Shown here: piece by piece, positions 10,346 through 21,794 of the stretch
Numbering within the stretch: the stretch's first letter is position 1
Layout: every line of letters starts with the position of its first letter
Assembly: GCA_002104905.1 (NCBI GenBank)
Contig: MCFE01000467.1
Coordinates: forward strand, 1 to 64,000
Direction of reading: 5' to 3'
DNA from: Basidiobolus meristosporus CBS 931.73
Taxonomy: Eukaryota > Basidiobolomycota > Basidiobolomycetes > Basidiobolales > Basidiobolaceae
DNA length: 64,000 bases
Position numbers and translations under genes: made by a program
The notes under the pieces: model-generated
Databases searched by the model: none
Seen by the model: only the letters and a program-made list of their open reading frames with translations
Told to the model about the DNA's origin: nothing

Positions 10346-11893
10346 TCATATTCCAGTTCATAGTACAAGAATTAAGTATATATACACTATTCAGTGAGTA
10401 CCTCGAGGAAGTTTGAGGGCATCCGCATTCAATTTCTAATTTACATGTTGATATGCCAGTCAAAGGTATATTATAATGCATGGACAACCACTGTAGCATA
10501 CCCAACGGATGTCGCGTCTCTTCACCCTGGAGGATATCCGATTGAGTCTATACAAACGACACTCAGAGTATGGTAGGAGTCGGATATTCTGTATGTAGCT
10601 GTACGGGGCTGTATGTAGCTGTACCGGGGCTGTACTGAATTCTGGAGGGAATGGTGCACTAGCTTAAAATCTAGCATTTCAGCAGCATTTCATTTGATGA
10701 AACTCAAGGAGCTTCTCTATTTCGGTTCTTTACAAAGTGGTCTCTGTAGAAGGGCTGCTGAGGGTACGAACATATGTCAGGAATTTTCAAAGAGCGAACA
10801 AGCGTGTCCACTCTGTGAAGGTTTTTAACATAAAGGGTCTCGGAAGACATGGAATTTTTCTCTTTTAGGCAAGCGAGTTTGGGTAAAATTTCCAGCATGT
10901 TGCAGCTATTCAGATAAAATATTGTGGAGTTTAAATGTTTAACCATTCATTGCGGAATATGGCAAACGACCGAATATTGAGTCTTACGTGTCTATTTGCC
11001 TAATATGAGTATGCCCTTATATACTGTGTGTACTTGCCATATTCATCTACTACCTTGTATATCATATCCGCCTGCCTGATATGCTCGTACCCATATATAC
11101 TGTAAAAGAATAGCCAAAAAGAGAATATTTCGATTGATGGCTTGAAAAGGTGACGTGATTACCAGCCTTCAAGACAGCAAGGAAAGCATAGAGCAATCTG
11201 GATAGTGAACAGGAGCGAATGTCGAGCGCACTACAAGAACCAGAGCTGAAGCAGTTGGACGTGGCCCATCTGTTGAATCACTGCTTCTTTAACTAAACCC
11301 AACTCTAGGTTGAAAGCAATCCGGATAAAAAATAACCGTATTCAGAAGATCTTTGTCGATTTAAAGCACATATTAGGTAGCAACTTTGCTGGTAGTGCGG
11401 ATAGAAATACCAGGCTACGAGCCACATGTCCAACAAGGTGCACGTTAGGTTGAGTAAGTAACCAAATAGAGTATAGTTTAGATATATCCTTGCTAATTGC
11501 CAATTAAAGAGCCTGAAGGGATTAGGCAATCATCTTTTGCCATTTTTAGAATACTGAATGGCCAGTAAGGGGACCTTACCTGCCTTGCGGAAGGAAATAA
11601 CCATTTTAAGGCGATCGATGAGATCCCAAGTTTGGAACTCTACATTCGAGGAAATACCGCGTATGGTATATTTCCATTTAGGATTAGCATTCTATCGGTT
11701 AGCAATAGAGACATGAGTTTGGGACGAGAAGATATCAACCTGGTAAATACTACTCATCGCTACATCAGGCACGGAAAGCAGCGAAAGCACCAAATTTGAG
11801 TGGATTGGGTATGGACGATCTAGACGTTTGTATGGTAAACATACCGACCGGAAGGCGAACCGGGAAACCAAATTTCTAGCGAGGCAGGAATTT
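10346..11893. other. Long intergenic region before urease
   Basis: No convincing gene is present. Minus-strand frames at 10704-10946 and 11305-11529 have no motif. Two short direct-repeat pairs are visible: CTGTATGTAGCTGTAC around 10590-10640, and a diverged ~30-bp unit (GCCTRATATG...ATATACTGT) at 10998-11027 and 11074-11103. This is the boundary between the transposon cluster and the gene block. Confidence 0.6.
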
Positions 11894-11901
11894 TATAAAT
11901 A
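11894..11901 (+). promoter_or_regulatory. TATA box of the urease gene
   Basis: TATAAATA lies 82-89 bases before the urease ATG, a usual distance for a fungal TATA promoter of a strongly expressed gene. Confidence 0.6.
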
Positions 11902-11982
11902 CCATTAGCTCAACCGTTATGTCAGGCAAAAATCTTTTTCACCCTACCACTCTCCCATTTTCCACGGTAGATCTTAATCAAA

Positions 11983-14490
11983 ATGAGACTCGTCCCCAGA
12001 GAAATGGATAAGCTTATGCTTCACCAAGTTGGCTACTTGGCCCAGATGCGTCTTGCCAGAGGTATCCAGCTCAACCACAGTGAGGCCAGTGCCCTTATCG
12101 CCTCCCAAGCCTTGGAATTCATGAGAGATGGTAAGCACTCTGTTGCTGAAATCATGGACCTCGGTCGCCAGTTCTTGGGTAGAAGACATGTCCGCCCTGC
12201 TGTCATGGCCACTCTTCACGAGGTTCAAATTGAAGGTACCTTTACCGAGGGTACTTTCTTGGTTACCATCCACGACCCCATCTGTACCGATGATGGTAAC
12301 CTTGAGCTTGCTCTTTACGGATCCTTCTTGCCTATTCCCTCCATGGACATCTTCCCTGCTGTCGCCCCTGTCGACAAGAAGGCCCTCCCAGGATCTTTGG
12401 AGCTTCGCACCGAGAAGATCGTTCTTGTCCCCAACAGAGAGCGTGTTGCTCTTGTTGTTACCAACAACGGTGACAGACCCATCCAAGTCGGTTCTCACTA
12501 TCACTTTGTTGAGACCAATGCCGAGTTGTGCTTCGACCGCGGACTTGCTTACGGTCGTCGCCTAGACATTGCCGCCGGTACTGCCGTCCGTTTCGAGCCC
12601 GGAGAGTCCAAGACTGTCTCCTTGGTCGATATCGGTGGTGACCAAGTCATCACTGGTGGTAACAACATCGCCACTGGACCTGTTGATCGTTCCAGAGTCC
12701 CTGAAATCATCGAGCGTTGCAAGCAACTCAACTTCCAACACCGTGAACAAGAGTCCCTTCCCGCCCCCGCTCCATTCAGCTTGGAGCACTCCACCTATGT
12801 TGATATGTACGGCCCCACCGTTGGTGATAAGGTTCGTCTTGGAGACACCGACCTCATGGTCGAGATCGAGAAGGACTTCACCGTCTATGGTGATGAGTGC
12901 AAGTTCGGTGGTGGCAAGGTTCTTCGTGAGGGTATGGGCCAACAAACCGCCGTTTCCGATGATGATTGCCTCGATTTGGTCATCACCAACTGTGTCATCT
13001 TGGATCACTCTGGTATCATCAAGGCTGATATTGGTATCAAGGACTCCATGATCGTTGGTATTGGTAAGGCTGGTAACCCCGATGTCATGGACAACGTTAC
13101 CCCTGGTATGGTGGTTGGTGCTTCCACCGAGGCTTTGGCTGGTGAAGGACACATCTTCACTGCTGGTGCCATCGATACCCACGTTCACTTCATCTGCCCT
13201 CAATTGGCTGAGGAAGCCCTCAGCAGTGGTATCACCACCATGATCGGAGGTGGAACCGGCCCCAACACCGGTACCAACGCCACCACCTGTACTCCTGGTG
13301 CCAACCACATGCAATTCATGCTTCAAGCCACTGACAGCGTTCCCATGAACATGGGTTTCACTGGTAAGGGTAACTGCTCTGATGCCGAGGCCCTCCGTGA
13401 GCAAGTCAGAGCCGGTGCTCTTGGTCTTAAGCTTCACGAGGATTGGGGATCCACTCCTGCTGCCATTGACAACTGCTTGAGTGTCTGCGAGGAATTCGAT
13501 GTCCAGGCCACCATTCACACCGATACCTTGAACGAGTCTGGCTACGTCGAAGCCTCCATCGCCGCTTTCAAGCAACGTACCATCCACACCTATCACTCCG
13601 AAGGTGCTGGTGGTGGTCACGCTCCCGATATTATTCGTGTCTGTGGTGAGGAGTCTGTTCTTCCTTCCTCCACCAACCCCACTCGTCCTTACTGCAACAA
13701 CACTTTGGATGAGCACGTTGATATGTTGATGGTCTGCCATCATCTTGACAAGCGTATCCCTGAGGATGTTGCCTTCGCCGAATCCAGAATTCGTGCCGAG
13801 ACCATCGCCGCTGAGGATGTCCTCCACGACATTGGTGCCATCTCTGTCATCTCTTCTGATTCTCAAGCTATGGGACGTATTGGTGAGGTTATCTCCAGAA
13901 CCTGGAAGACCGCCCACAAGAACAAGGTCCAACGTGGTCACTTGGCTGGTCCTGAGGAGAAGGGTACCCCTAACAACGACAACTTCCGCGCCAAGCGTTA
14001 TGTTTCCAAGTACACCATCAACCCTGCCATCGCCCACGGTTGCTCCCACATGATCGGATCCATCGAGGTTGGCAAGTACGCCGATATTGTCATGTACAAC
14101 CCTGCTTTCTTCGGTACCAAGCCTGAACTCATCATCAAGGGTGGTGTGATTGCTTGGGCCAACATGGGTGACGCCAACGCCTCCATCCCTACCACCCAAC
14201 CTGTTGTTGGTCGTGGAATGTATGGAGCTACCGGTAACGGAGTTCGCGCCATTGCTTTCGTCAGTCAAGACTCCATTGATACTGGTGTCATTGCCAAGTA
14301 CAACCTCAAGAAGCAACCTGTTGCAGTCAAGAAGTGCCGTGGTCTCAAGAAGTCCGACATGAAGCACAACGGTGTTACTCCCGAGATCAAGGTTGACCCC
14401 GAGACCTATGAAGTGTATGCCGACGGTGTCCATATGATCTGTCCTCCTGCCACCGAATTGCCTATGGCTCAAAACTACTTCATCTTCTAA
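11983..14490 (+). CDS. Urease, single-chain (gamma-beta-alpha fused)
   Basis: Urease hydrolyses urea to ammonia and carbamate in the cytosol, using a dinickel centre that needs accessory proteins not seen here. The 835-residue intronless frame has the plant/fungal fused order. The gamma-like domain is at residues 1-100, the beta-like domain at about 130-240, and the catalytic alpha domain from the [20 protein letters not shown] segment to the end. The nickel-bridging carbamylated lysine is Lys483 in GLKLHEDWG. The flap cysteine and catalytic histidine are Cys585 and His586 in MVCHHL. The HVHFICPQ metal ligands are present. The length equals the family norm and the frame ends with the usual NYFIF-type C-terminus. 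Codon use is strongly biased, which produces a long antisense shadow frame. The start is the first ATG, 82 bases after a TATA box. Identification is secure. Confidence 0.98.
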   Translation: MRLVPREMDKLMLHQVGYLAQMRLARGIQLNHSEASALIASQALEFMRDGKHSVAEIMDLGRQFLGRRHVRPAVMATLHEVQIEGTFTEGTFLVTIHDPICTDDGNLELALYGSFLPIPSMDIFPAVAPVDKKALPGSLELRTEKIVLVPNRERVALVVTNNGDRPIQVGSHYHFVETNAELCFDRGLAYGRRLDIAAGTAVRFEPGESKTVSLVDIGGDQVITGGNNIATGPVDRSRVPEIIERCKQLNFQHREQESLPAPAPFSLEHSTYVDMYGPTVGDKVRLGDTDLMVEIEKDFTVYGDECKFGGGKVLREGMGQQTAVSDDDCLDLVITNCVILDHSGIIKADIGIKDSMIVGIGKAGNPDVMDNVTPGMVVGASTEALAGEGHIFTAGAIDTHVHFICPQLAEEALSSGITTMIGGGTGPNTGTNATTCTPGANHMQFMLQATDSVPMNMGFTGKGNCSDAEALREQVRAGALGLKLHEDWGSTPAAIDNCLSVCEEFDVQATIHTDTLNESGYVEASIAAFKQRTIHTYHSEGAGGGHAPDIIRVCGEESVLPSSTNPTRPYCNNTLDEHVDMLMVCHHLDKRIPEDVAFAESRIRAETIAAEDVLHDIGAISVISSDSQAMGRIGEVISRTWKTAHKNKVQRGHLAGPEEKGTPNNDNFRAKRYVSKYTINPAIAHGCSHMIGSIEVGKYADIVMYNPAFFGTKPELIIKGGVIAWANMGDANASIPTTQPVVGRGMYGATGNGVRAIAFVSQDSIDTGVIAKYNLKKQPVAVKKCRGLKKSDMKHNGVTPEIKVDPETYEVYADGVHMICPPATELPMAQNYFIF

Positions 14491-14524
14491 GCAACCAACC
14501 AACCGAACGTGTACAAATTTCGAA

Positions 14525-14604
14525 GAATAAATATAGAATTGACGATATTTCCATGTTTTGCTGAGTTGAATAAATATAGAATTAACGATATCTCCATGCT
14601 TTGC
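14525..14604 (+). repeat. Two-copy direct repeat carrying poly(A) signals after urease
   Basis: A 37-bp unit starting GAATAAATATAGAATT occurs at 14525-14561 and 14568-14604 (43-bp period) with about four differences. Each copy holds AATAAA, so the urease mRNA could have two polyadenylation sites. Confidence 0.8.
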
Positions 14605-14720
14605 AGTTTAGTTCGTCCAATTGATAGAGTTGAAATCACGATGGCTATGTAGATCGTATCCAAAAAATCCTGAGAATCTTACCCTCTTACAAATCAACTG
14701 CTCCGCAGCAATGTTGGACC

Positions 14721-14726
14721 TATAAA
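14721..14726 (+). promoter_or_regulatory. TATA box of the VOC gene
   Basis: TATAAA lies 35-40 bases before the ATG at 14761. The leader would be very short. Confidence 0.5.
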
Positions 14727-14760
14727 ACCACCGCTTCTAAAGCTCCAAGCAAATCTGAAG

Positions 14761-15150
14761 ATGGAATACGTGCAATTCCGTGTAGCAAGACCCACTGACC
14801 AGCTGGAGAAGGTAATTGAGTTCTACGGCGAGGGCCTTGGGCTTGAGAAGATAGGCTCGTTTGAAAAACACGCTGGGTACACCGGGGTGATGTTTGGCCT
14901 TCCCGATAAGAAGTACCATCTGGAATTTACAACCCACGAACTGGGAAGCCCATGCCCCGCTCCTTCCAAGGACAATCTTTTGGTTTTCTATATTCCAGAC
15001 AAGGCGAACATACGTAAGACCGTGGATAGGCTGAATAAGCTTGGCTATTACGAAGTCGAGCCCGAAAATCCGTACTGGAAAGTGGGTGGCAAGTCGTTTG
15101 AAGACCCCGATGGTTGGGGGATAGTGTTAATGAACAATGTTCTACCATAA
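14761..15150 (+). CDS. VOC (glyoxalase/bleomycin-resistance) superfamily protein, YycE-like
   Basis: The 129-residue intronless protein has the two beta-alpha-beta-beta-beta halves of the vicinal-oxygen-chelate fold. It has an FYxEGLGL-type first helix (residues 21-28), a GVMFGLPDKKYHLEF strand with metal-site His/Glu (about 43-57), a LLVFYIPD strand (about 71-78), and a closing EPENPYW...FEDPDGWGIVLMN segment. The pattern is that of the bacterial YycE group, whose reaction is not established. Unlike most neighbours it has no intron. It sits alone between urease and a four-exon gene, with its own TATA. The close bacterial resemblance makes horizontal origin plausible, but that is inference. 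Confidence 0.85.
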   Translation: MEYVQFRVARPTDQLEKVIEFYGEGLGLEKIGSFEKHAGYTGVMFGLPDKKYHLEFTTHELGSPCPAPSKDNLLVFYIPDKANIRKTVDRLNKLGYYEVEPENPYWKVGGKSFEDPDGWGIVLMNNVLP

Positions 15151-15990
15151 ATTGGCGGCGTGGCTTGCGAAAATATCACGATTAGTTGACTTTAATATCA
15201 CAATTGTTTGCACAATGCATAGATTTAACTTAATTAAACATGTACATCAAGTCGACTGGATCCCTTTTTGGCCCAAAGTGCCGATTGAGGTTAAACTGGT
15301 TGATTCCTTTTATTCAAGTAATGTCGACTACTGTTATTATTCAAGTAATGCCGACTACTGTTTATGGGTAGTTTCTCTTCTATCCACCTCGCAACGTATG
15401 TGTGGAAAGTTCCGATCAAGTTGACGGATTTATAGCGTGTTGAGTTTTCTATTATACATGCAACGGTGAGTATCTTTTCGTGTAGTTAATCGATTTCCCC
15501 AACCCATGACCTCTTAATCAACTCACAATGTGTTCTTCCGTCGAGTTAAACTGGTCAATGGATTCATGTGTTGTTTGCTTTCGAATCAGCGTTATGATAT
15601 GATTCCACGATTAAGAACCAGGCGCCGATTCTATTCTTGGGCAATCGACTCCAATTTATACATCAACACAATAAGCTCAGACTGCATCGATAATGCATAT
15701 ATTCAACTCTCCCCCATCAAATGTATGCAGTACACATTGTATTTTTCTTAATTTAAACTTCTCGTCTTCTGCTCTCGCGCCATAGAAGATTTCCAAGAGC
15801 TGGCTGTATCAGCTAGACTCTGCCTGGAGCTTGAAGACCCACCAAGAATAATCTCTCCACAATCATATAACCCCTTTTGGGATTCCTCTTTTAAACTCTA
15901 TAATTTAATATCGATTAAGAAAGCTCTGTACCACGATCGTTGACTATTTCTTTGCTTTTACTAAAAGCCAGTACTCGTCTCTTCCCCCAA
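15151..15990. other. Intergenic region without a recognised gene
   Basis: Open frames at 15137-15424 and 15530-15751 have no motif and low coding character. The interval holds a short tandem repeat (15311-15360) and a repeated GTTAAACTGGT unit near 15291 and 15545. Confidence 0.6.
15311..15360 (+). repeat. Two-copy 23-bp direct repeat
   Basis: TATTCAAGTAATGYCGACTACTG occurs at 15311-15333 and 15338-15360 with one difference. Confidence 0.85.
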
Positions 15991-16574
15991 ATGCCGCCCG
16001 CCTTAACCGTGAATCCTATTTTCCGTCCTTTACCCAATCTTAAAGACAAACCCACAAATATCTATGGTTAGCTCGTTTACAGTCTACTGGAACTGTGCTG
16101 AAGCTAAATAACCTCCCTTTCTTCCCAGGAAACTGCTTTGAGCCCATAAGAGAAAAGGAGTTGGCAAAGATTCTTGCGGCCTTATCCGAAGCTACTACTC
16201 CTAGCACCAGAAAAGGTAGGTCCTCCTTCCCTTATTTATATGGGGGACTTGAGCGAACGCTGACTCGATTCACTTCTGTGTAGACATTCTTTTGTCCAAA
16301 TCGACAACATGTTGGATTACTTGCAAACAACTAGGTAGGAAGTTATAGTTGGTATGTCACGTGATATGAACCCCAGTTCCAACACAAATCTCACCATCCA
16401 GGTCAAATATTCCACCACCTACCCTATCCTGCAGAGCGGAGATTCGCCACAACCCTTTTCGCGCCCAAGATAGTTGATCGATATTACAGGCACCAGGATC
16501 TCTTTTCGAATCTGAAGACTGACACACCAACTGAAAAATCCATCTTGCGTGAGATTATCCTACAAAGGCGTTAA
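15991..16574 (+). CDS. Small DUF4476-like protein, four exons
   Basis: Exons are 15991-16066, 16129-16215, 16284-16334 and 16402-16574. They join in phase to give a 128-residue protein. The N-terminus is proline-rich. A helical domain follows: an EKELAKILAAL helix, a CKQLGQIFHHL helix, a block like FAPKIVDRYY, and a final KSILREIIL helix. This order resembles the DUF4476 domain of animal and protist proteins of unknown function. All splice sites are GT-AG and every junction keeps the frame, which supports the model. I do not know its function. The third intron contains a GTCACGTGA motif. Confidence 0.7.
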
Positions 16575-16879
16575 ACAGCCACCACAAGCCATGTAATTAG
16601 AGCCTTTTGGAGCTCATTTTGTTAGTTCTTGATCAATAGAAGAGTTGTACATACTTTTGTAACCTTCATGTACAATAACCTGCAATTAAGTAAAAAGCCA
16701 AGATCTCTTTCGAACCTTTGGAAAGAGTAGCCACCACATTCACTGAGTGAAGTGTAACTTGATTTATTCGTATGATATCTATCGATACAATGTATGTGGG
16801 AATATTAAAATGCTTAGTCTTTGATAACTCTGCTTGCGACACTTCACATACACCATGAGAGTATCGCTTCCAAAGAAGA

Positions 16880-17687
16880 TTACATCCGCTCCTTGAAATC
16901 CCCCAGTTTGGCGCCGATCGAGTCCAATCTATCTAGCGCCATCTGTGTTTCTTTTACTGCTGCTCTACGAGCATCTCTGACACTTTCAAATTCGGAAGAG
17001 CTAACCACGCCATCCAAGGCGAAGAGTGCCTGCATCAGTTGTTCATTAAGATAGTTCCGCAGATTTTGTAGTTTTCCACGCTCTTTGATCTCGTGTGAGG
17101 CTTGATGACTAACAAATCTAGCCACTTCCAGCTCGAACTCATCCAGCTGCGGAAATATCTCCCGATGCGTCTTCTCCAGTAGCTGTTGGATCCGGCTGAT
17201 CAACTGAGATTCCTCTGTAGAGCCTGGATTGGGCGGGATATCCTGAGAAACAAGGTAAATTTCGGGGAATATTCAAGGTATCCACCGCGTAGACAGATGT
17301 TTACCTCAGGCTTACTTCCAATAAGCATTATTTTGGAACCCATTCGTAGACCATAGCTAGCCAACGTTGCGGTGTCATCTTTCATTACCACTTAAGGAAT
17401 CAGGTGTTAATTATGCTCTGAAGGAAAACAAACGAAAACTTCAGATCCCAATGCGCATTACTATCAAGAGGTTTCAACAGCGCTCTGAAGTTGAGCAACC
17501 ATATAGGAGGTCAAAAAAAATAAGGATCAATACCTCCGGTGACCAAGAGTTTCATGGAAGCGGTAGGTATGCCGGTGAGTTCCGAGCATCGCTCTTTTAG
17601 CTGGGCAAGGGTGGTAGCAGAAAGAGAAGACTCGGTATACTCAAGGTTGAAAATTTCCCGCTTCCACTTGACCTGAATGAAGCTCAT
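16880..17687 (-). CDS. BAG-domain Hsp70 co-chaperone with N-terminal ubiquitin-like domain
   Basis: Exons (minus) are 17687-17534, 17390-17305 and 17242-16880, giving 200 residues. Residues 1-80 are ubiquitin-like (VKW, FNLEYTE, LKLKERC-type helix, KLLVTGG, LASYGLRMGSKIMLIGS), the arrangement of BAG1. Residues 95-200 form one three-helix BAG domain with repeated charged helices ending in DRLDSIGAKLGDFKERM. BAG1 proteins bind the Hsp70 ATPase domain and promote nucleotide exchange, and the ubiquitin-like part links to the proteasome. It is divergent from the katanin gene across 317 bp that contain a perfect GTCACGTGAC site, and convergent with the DUF4476-like gene. Confidence 0.9.
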
Positions 17688-18004
17688 GTTCAACTACTAC
17701 TGAATGTAGAATTCTGGTGCTACACTTGACTTGAATAATAAGCAATTTCTAACAATGCGCCCATCCCTGAAGTCACGTGACCAGGGGTTGCTTTGTTTTG
17801 GAATCCATCTCTAAACAGATTTTCATTGTTTACCTCTAGAAAGCAACCCATTTCTTTCCTGGATTGGTAAATAATTTTTTCGTTCACTTGCAATTGGAGT
17901 CCATCCCGTAAACACGCTCCTTTAATCACCATATCAAACACCAACTTCATAAACACCACGTTGGCCCCACCTTATCGAAATACAGACCATAGTTTTAACG
18001 AATA
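17688..18004. promoter_or_regulatory. Bidirectional promoter between BAG and katanin p80 genes, with GTCACGTGAC at 17772-17781
   Basis: The 317-bp gap holds both start regions. A perfect 10-bp palindrome GTCACGTGAC, an E-box of the type bound by bHLH factors such as Cbf1 or Pho4, lies at 17772-17781, about 90 bp from the BAG start. Binding is inferred. Confidence 0.55.
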
Positions 18005-20254
18005 ATGTCTAGCACTGTGGATCAACTAGGTAAACCATCGTCAATAGCACCTACCGATATTATACCTGACCTCACCCTCATACAAACCCCGTATGTAACC
18101 ATGTTTGTTATCTCTAGAGGAAAATTTCGTAGCACACTCATCTGGAGTGAACTGTTTAAAGTTTGGTACAAAATCTGGAAGGGTTTTTGTATCGGGTGGG
18201 AACGACAGTTTAGTGAAAGTATGGATCGTAGGAAAATCCGAGTCGGAGATGGTGAGACCCGTTGTATTGACTTGTGTGTCGGTATACTGCTAACACTAGT
18301 TGCGCTCCAGTCTCTTTCTGGGCTACGAGCACCGGTCAAGACAGTAGGCTTAGATTCGTATGAACTCATTGCGGGCGGTGGTACTATCGATGGCGAGATC
18401 AAGCTCTGGGATCTTGTCAGAGCAAAAGGTACGCTTCTCATGTGGCTAGACGACCATAGCACCAGATGGTAACGATTCCCTCCAGCAATTAGAACATTCA
18501 ATGCCAGCAAGACTGCCATACAAAGCCTAGAGTTTCACCCCTTTGGTGGTTTCCTTGCGTCTGCATCCAAGAGCACCATCAAGGTGTGGGATATTCGAGA
18601 GAGAAAATGCATCCAAACTTACAAGGATGCAACCAACACACTGAAGATGAGCCCTGACGGCCGACTGATCATCACTGGAGGTGTTGACTCTTCAGTCAAG
18701 GTAGGCTCCACCACACTCAAGCAGCGCCATCATGCGTATTCATCATCATTCGCCACGTATTGCAGATTTGGGATCTGACCGCCGGAAAGATCTTGAAAAC
18801 ATTTTCAGGACACACATCACCTGTAACCTCGGTCGCCATTCACCCCCATGAATGTTTATTAGCTACGAGCGAGCTATCGGGGTGTGTAAAGTTCTGGGAT
18901 ATTGATCGATTCGAAATGGTTGGCAGCCTGGATCCACACAGCGGGGATCTGGATGCCAGTAAAGCTGTGAACTCTATCCAATTCGGCCCCGACGGGTCAT
19001 CTCTGGTTGGTGTAGGTCAGAACGTCATGAAGGTAACACCAGCCTCGATGCGCTCCTCTGTTAGGTAGACGACTAACGACCCCATGTGCAGATGTATGGA
19101 TGGGAGCCTGCCCAATGCTATTCCAGGATTACTCCTCCTTGGACCAACCTGGCGGACTTCAGCATAACCAAAGCAAACCAGTTTATCGGTGCGAACATCG
19201 TGAACGACACCATCAACACCTGGGCAATGGATATGATGGTACGACAGCCATTCACATCGCATTTTGGAACTGCACTGACCCCTCTCGTTAGGACTTGATG
19301 AAGTACCCGGAGGATCAGAACGATCTAGAAGACCAGGTGGCCGTCAGCACAATCAGTAAGAGATAGTTCGCTTAGCCCCAGCCGGTAGAGTCGGTGTTAA
19401 CCTCGTTGATGACCATAGCCAAGAAACTGGATGAGATTGCTGTTAACAGCCCTGCCCCAAGCACCGCCTCTGCCCCAAGGTCACCCTTCGACCACCACCA
19501 CTCTCTAGAGAAGCCAGTCTTGAACAGCCCCGCGCCTCTGAACACCCCCACCTCCAACCCTAGCCCCGACCAACGCTCCCCGAAGCCGCACTCCAGCATT
19601 AGCATCGGCACCCAGTCGTGGCAGAGCGAGGAAGACTTTGTTGAACATCTCTCGAACGGCCACGCTTCCGTAGCCGATCAAATGGCCAAGCGTCTGGAGG
19701 ATGTTCGTGCTTTGAGAGCAACTTGGGACGAGGCGGGGGTCACTCGAGCGTTGAAAATGTTGCCAACCATCAAAGACACGGCGGTGTATGTCGATCTCCT
19801 CAAGATCTTCACCCTCAATCCCAAGCTACTGAACATCGAAGCCTCAATCACTATCCTTCCCCTGGTGACAGAGCTGTTGTTCGAGCCGTACGAAAAGTAA
19901 GCAACACATCACCCCTTCCCTCAGCAAAGAAGCTAACTTGGCACCAGTTACATCATCACCGCCAGCACAGTCATCAAGCAAATCATCCGGAACCACCAGA
20001 TCGCGATCAAAAACATTGTGGACAACAACAGGCCTCCCTTAACCCAACACAAGTCAGTAGGAATGGCATCGATTGAACCCAGAGTTTGTAGTAACCACCC
20101 AGTTGATTCTATTTACAGGAAAAAGGTCCGTGAATGCTACCAGGGACTTCAGGATGTCAAGGTGCTGCTGATGGACCTGAAGAATACTCCTGGCCAGGTG
20201 GGAGCAGCCGTTCGCGACGCACTCAATGAGTTCTCTACCCTCCCACACTGTTAA
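18005..20254 (+). CDS. Katanin p80 WD40 regulatory subunit
   Basis: Ten exons join in phase to 568 residues: 18005-18029, 18118-18251, 18311-18428, 18486-18700, 18766-19032, 19092-19238, 19292-19336, 19382-19896, 19948-20052 and 20119-20254. The N-terminal half carries WD40 repeats with clear WD/W-x endings (KVWIVG, KLWDLVR, KVWDIRE, KIWDLTAGK, KFWDIDRF), then the YGWEP segment typical of KATNB1. A proline/serine-rich linker follows. The C-terminal con80 domain (about residues 380-568) binds the p60 AAA ATPase. The complex severs microtubules and targets to centrosomes or spindle poles. The exon 7/8 junction (45-nt intron) is the least certain. Confidence 0.93.
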
Positions 20255-20501
20255 TTTCCTAATCTGATGGGATCCCTGATATTTGAACTTTTTGTCCGTT
20301 TTGTAAGCTGTATATATCCTACAAATTGTCAATAAATGCGCCTTCATTCCTGGTAAACTGCATTGATCCTTTCTGTATGCTTTGGAGCGATCCTAGGCGA
20401 TCAAATTTTCCTGAAAAAAATCAATCTCTGCTTTTTTTTATTTGGCTGGATGGACATAGTCCGTACTTTTTGCCCACTTTGTTGTCACGGTTCGTTAGAA
20501 T

Positions 20502-21314
20502 ATGGCGAAATCAATTACCCTCGGTGATGCTGTGAACCAGCTAGAAGCTTCCCTCTCGAAGATTCAGGCCCATCTCGATCCGCTATTGAGCGCTCCCTTA
20601 AACGAAACCATCGGCAAACTGCCAGTTATGGATCGTTGCAAGTTGGAGGTTATGGTGGCATATGCCATTAACACCTTGTTCTGGAGTAAGTTTGAGGTTG
20701 CTGGAAGACCCCGTATTTTCCAATACTGACCCTTGCAAACAGTATATCTCAAGACCCAAGGAGTCCCACCAAACGACCATCCTGTTATGAAAGAATTGGT
20801 AACTTGAATTTTCCAACACGTCCATCTGTCAGGTTATTTACACCACCTCTCAGGAACGTATCCGAGGCTATATTCAGAAAATCAAGGAAACCGAAGGAAC
20901 GCACAAACGTAAGTAGCGGAGTACAATTAAGGGTTTTGTGCCTAACATAGGGCATTGCGATATTCTTGTTCGACACGTATTGATCCTTTACTCTAGCTAC
21001 CTTGACCGTTGACAAAGAAGCAGCTGCACGTTTTATCAAGAACGCTCTCAACGAATCTGAAGCCACCCAAGGTAAGATACGGATGTTTCCACTTTGTTTA
21101 CACGTGTTCGTCCTAACCAACGCCCGTGTCTTAAGAAAATGAAACTAAGGAAGAGGCAGAAGAGGATGAAATGGAGGTAGACGAAGAAAAGGTAGAGGAG
21201 GACACCGCGGCCGACTCCAGCAAGAAGAGAAAGCCCGAGAGTGTCAAGAAGGAGACCACTACTCCTTCCAAGAAGAAGGCCGTGAAAGGAAAGGGGAGAA
21301 AAGGAAAGAAATAG
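20502..21314 (+). CDS. C1D/Lrp1 (Rrp47) family nuclear exosome cofactor
   Basis: Exons are 20502-20685, 20743-20798, 20854-20908, 20997-21071 and 21136-21314, giving 182 residues. The Sas10/C1D domain (about residues 10-130) has the diagnostic AYxxNTLFWIYLKTQG segment, the HPVMKELERIRGYIQKIKE helix and KEAAARFIKNAL. C1D/Lrp1 proteins bind RNA and the Rrp6 subunit of the nuclear exosome and act in rRNA and snoRNA 3' processing. The last exon is an acidic stretch (EEAEEDEMEVDEE) followed by a lysine-rich tail, as is common in fungal Lrp1. The tail is longer than in human C1D (141 residues). Confidence 0.93.
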
Positions 21315-21794
21315 ACAAATATTGAGTAATTAGATGGCCTTGACTGTTTTCTTTACTATTATCCAAGTATGTAAATAAAGTTTAAAGCATATTATCCTGA
21401 CCTAACCAGCTGTCCGACAAAAGCTTTTGAGGCTACGTTAGGGTCAGTTAAAGGACAGGACCCCATGTGGAACGTTACTCGGAGTAGTTGGTTAGAACCA
21501 TTAATTTGTGTTAGTTACTAGAGCCAAATGGCAGACCAAGCAATCCATAAGCGATGAGACACGGAGCGAACCCCGAACTTATTGCTTGGCCAATATAGGG
21601 ATATGTTACACACCGATACTAAATCGAGGCAAATACGAGGATTGCTGAAAATTCAAGTTTATTTGAGTTGGCTAAATGAATGACTTAATTGTTGTTCGTT
21701 ACCATCGCAAGCAAACACTTCTTATTTCTATAGCAACTGTTGCGCGGTTCGTCTTTACTCTTTACTTTAGTATCACTACCTTATACACCTCGAC
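21315..21794. other. Intergenic region between C1D and Man1-type genes
   Basis: An AATAAA signal lies near 21375, just after the C1D stop. I see no gene, repeat or tRNA in the remainder. Confidence 0.55.

Noticed and set aside
10704-11529. Minus-strand frames at 10704-10946 and 11305-11529
   Set aside because: There is no family motif and no spliceable continuation with coding character in an AT-rich interval.
12562-14502. 646-residue open frame antisense to urease
   Set aside because: It has no recognisable domain and its Gly/Val/Asp/Thr-rich composition is the expected shadow of strongly biased urease codons. Smaller antisense frames over NUP160, H2B, cytochrome c and the dioxygenase are explained the same way.
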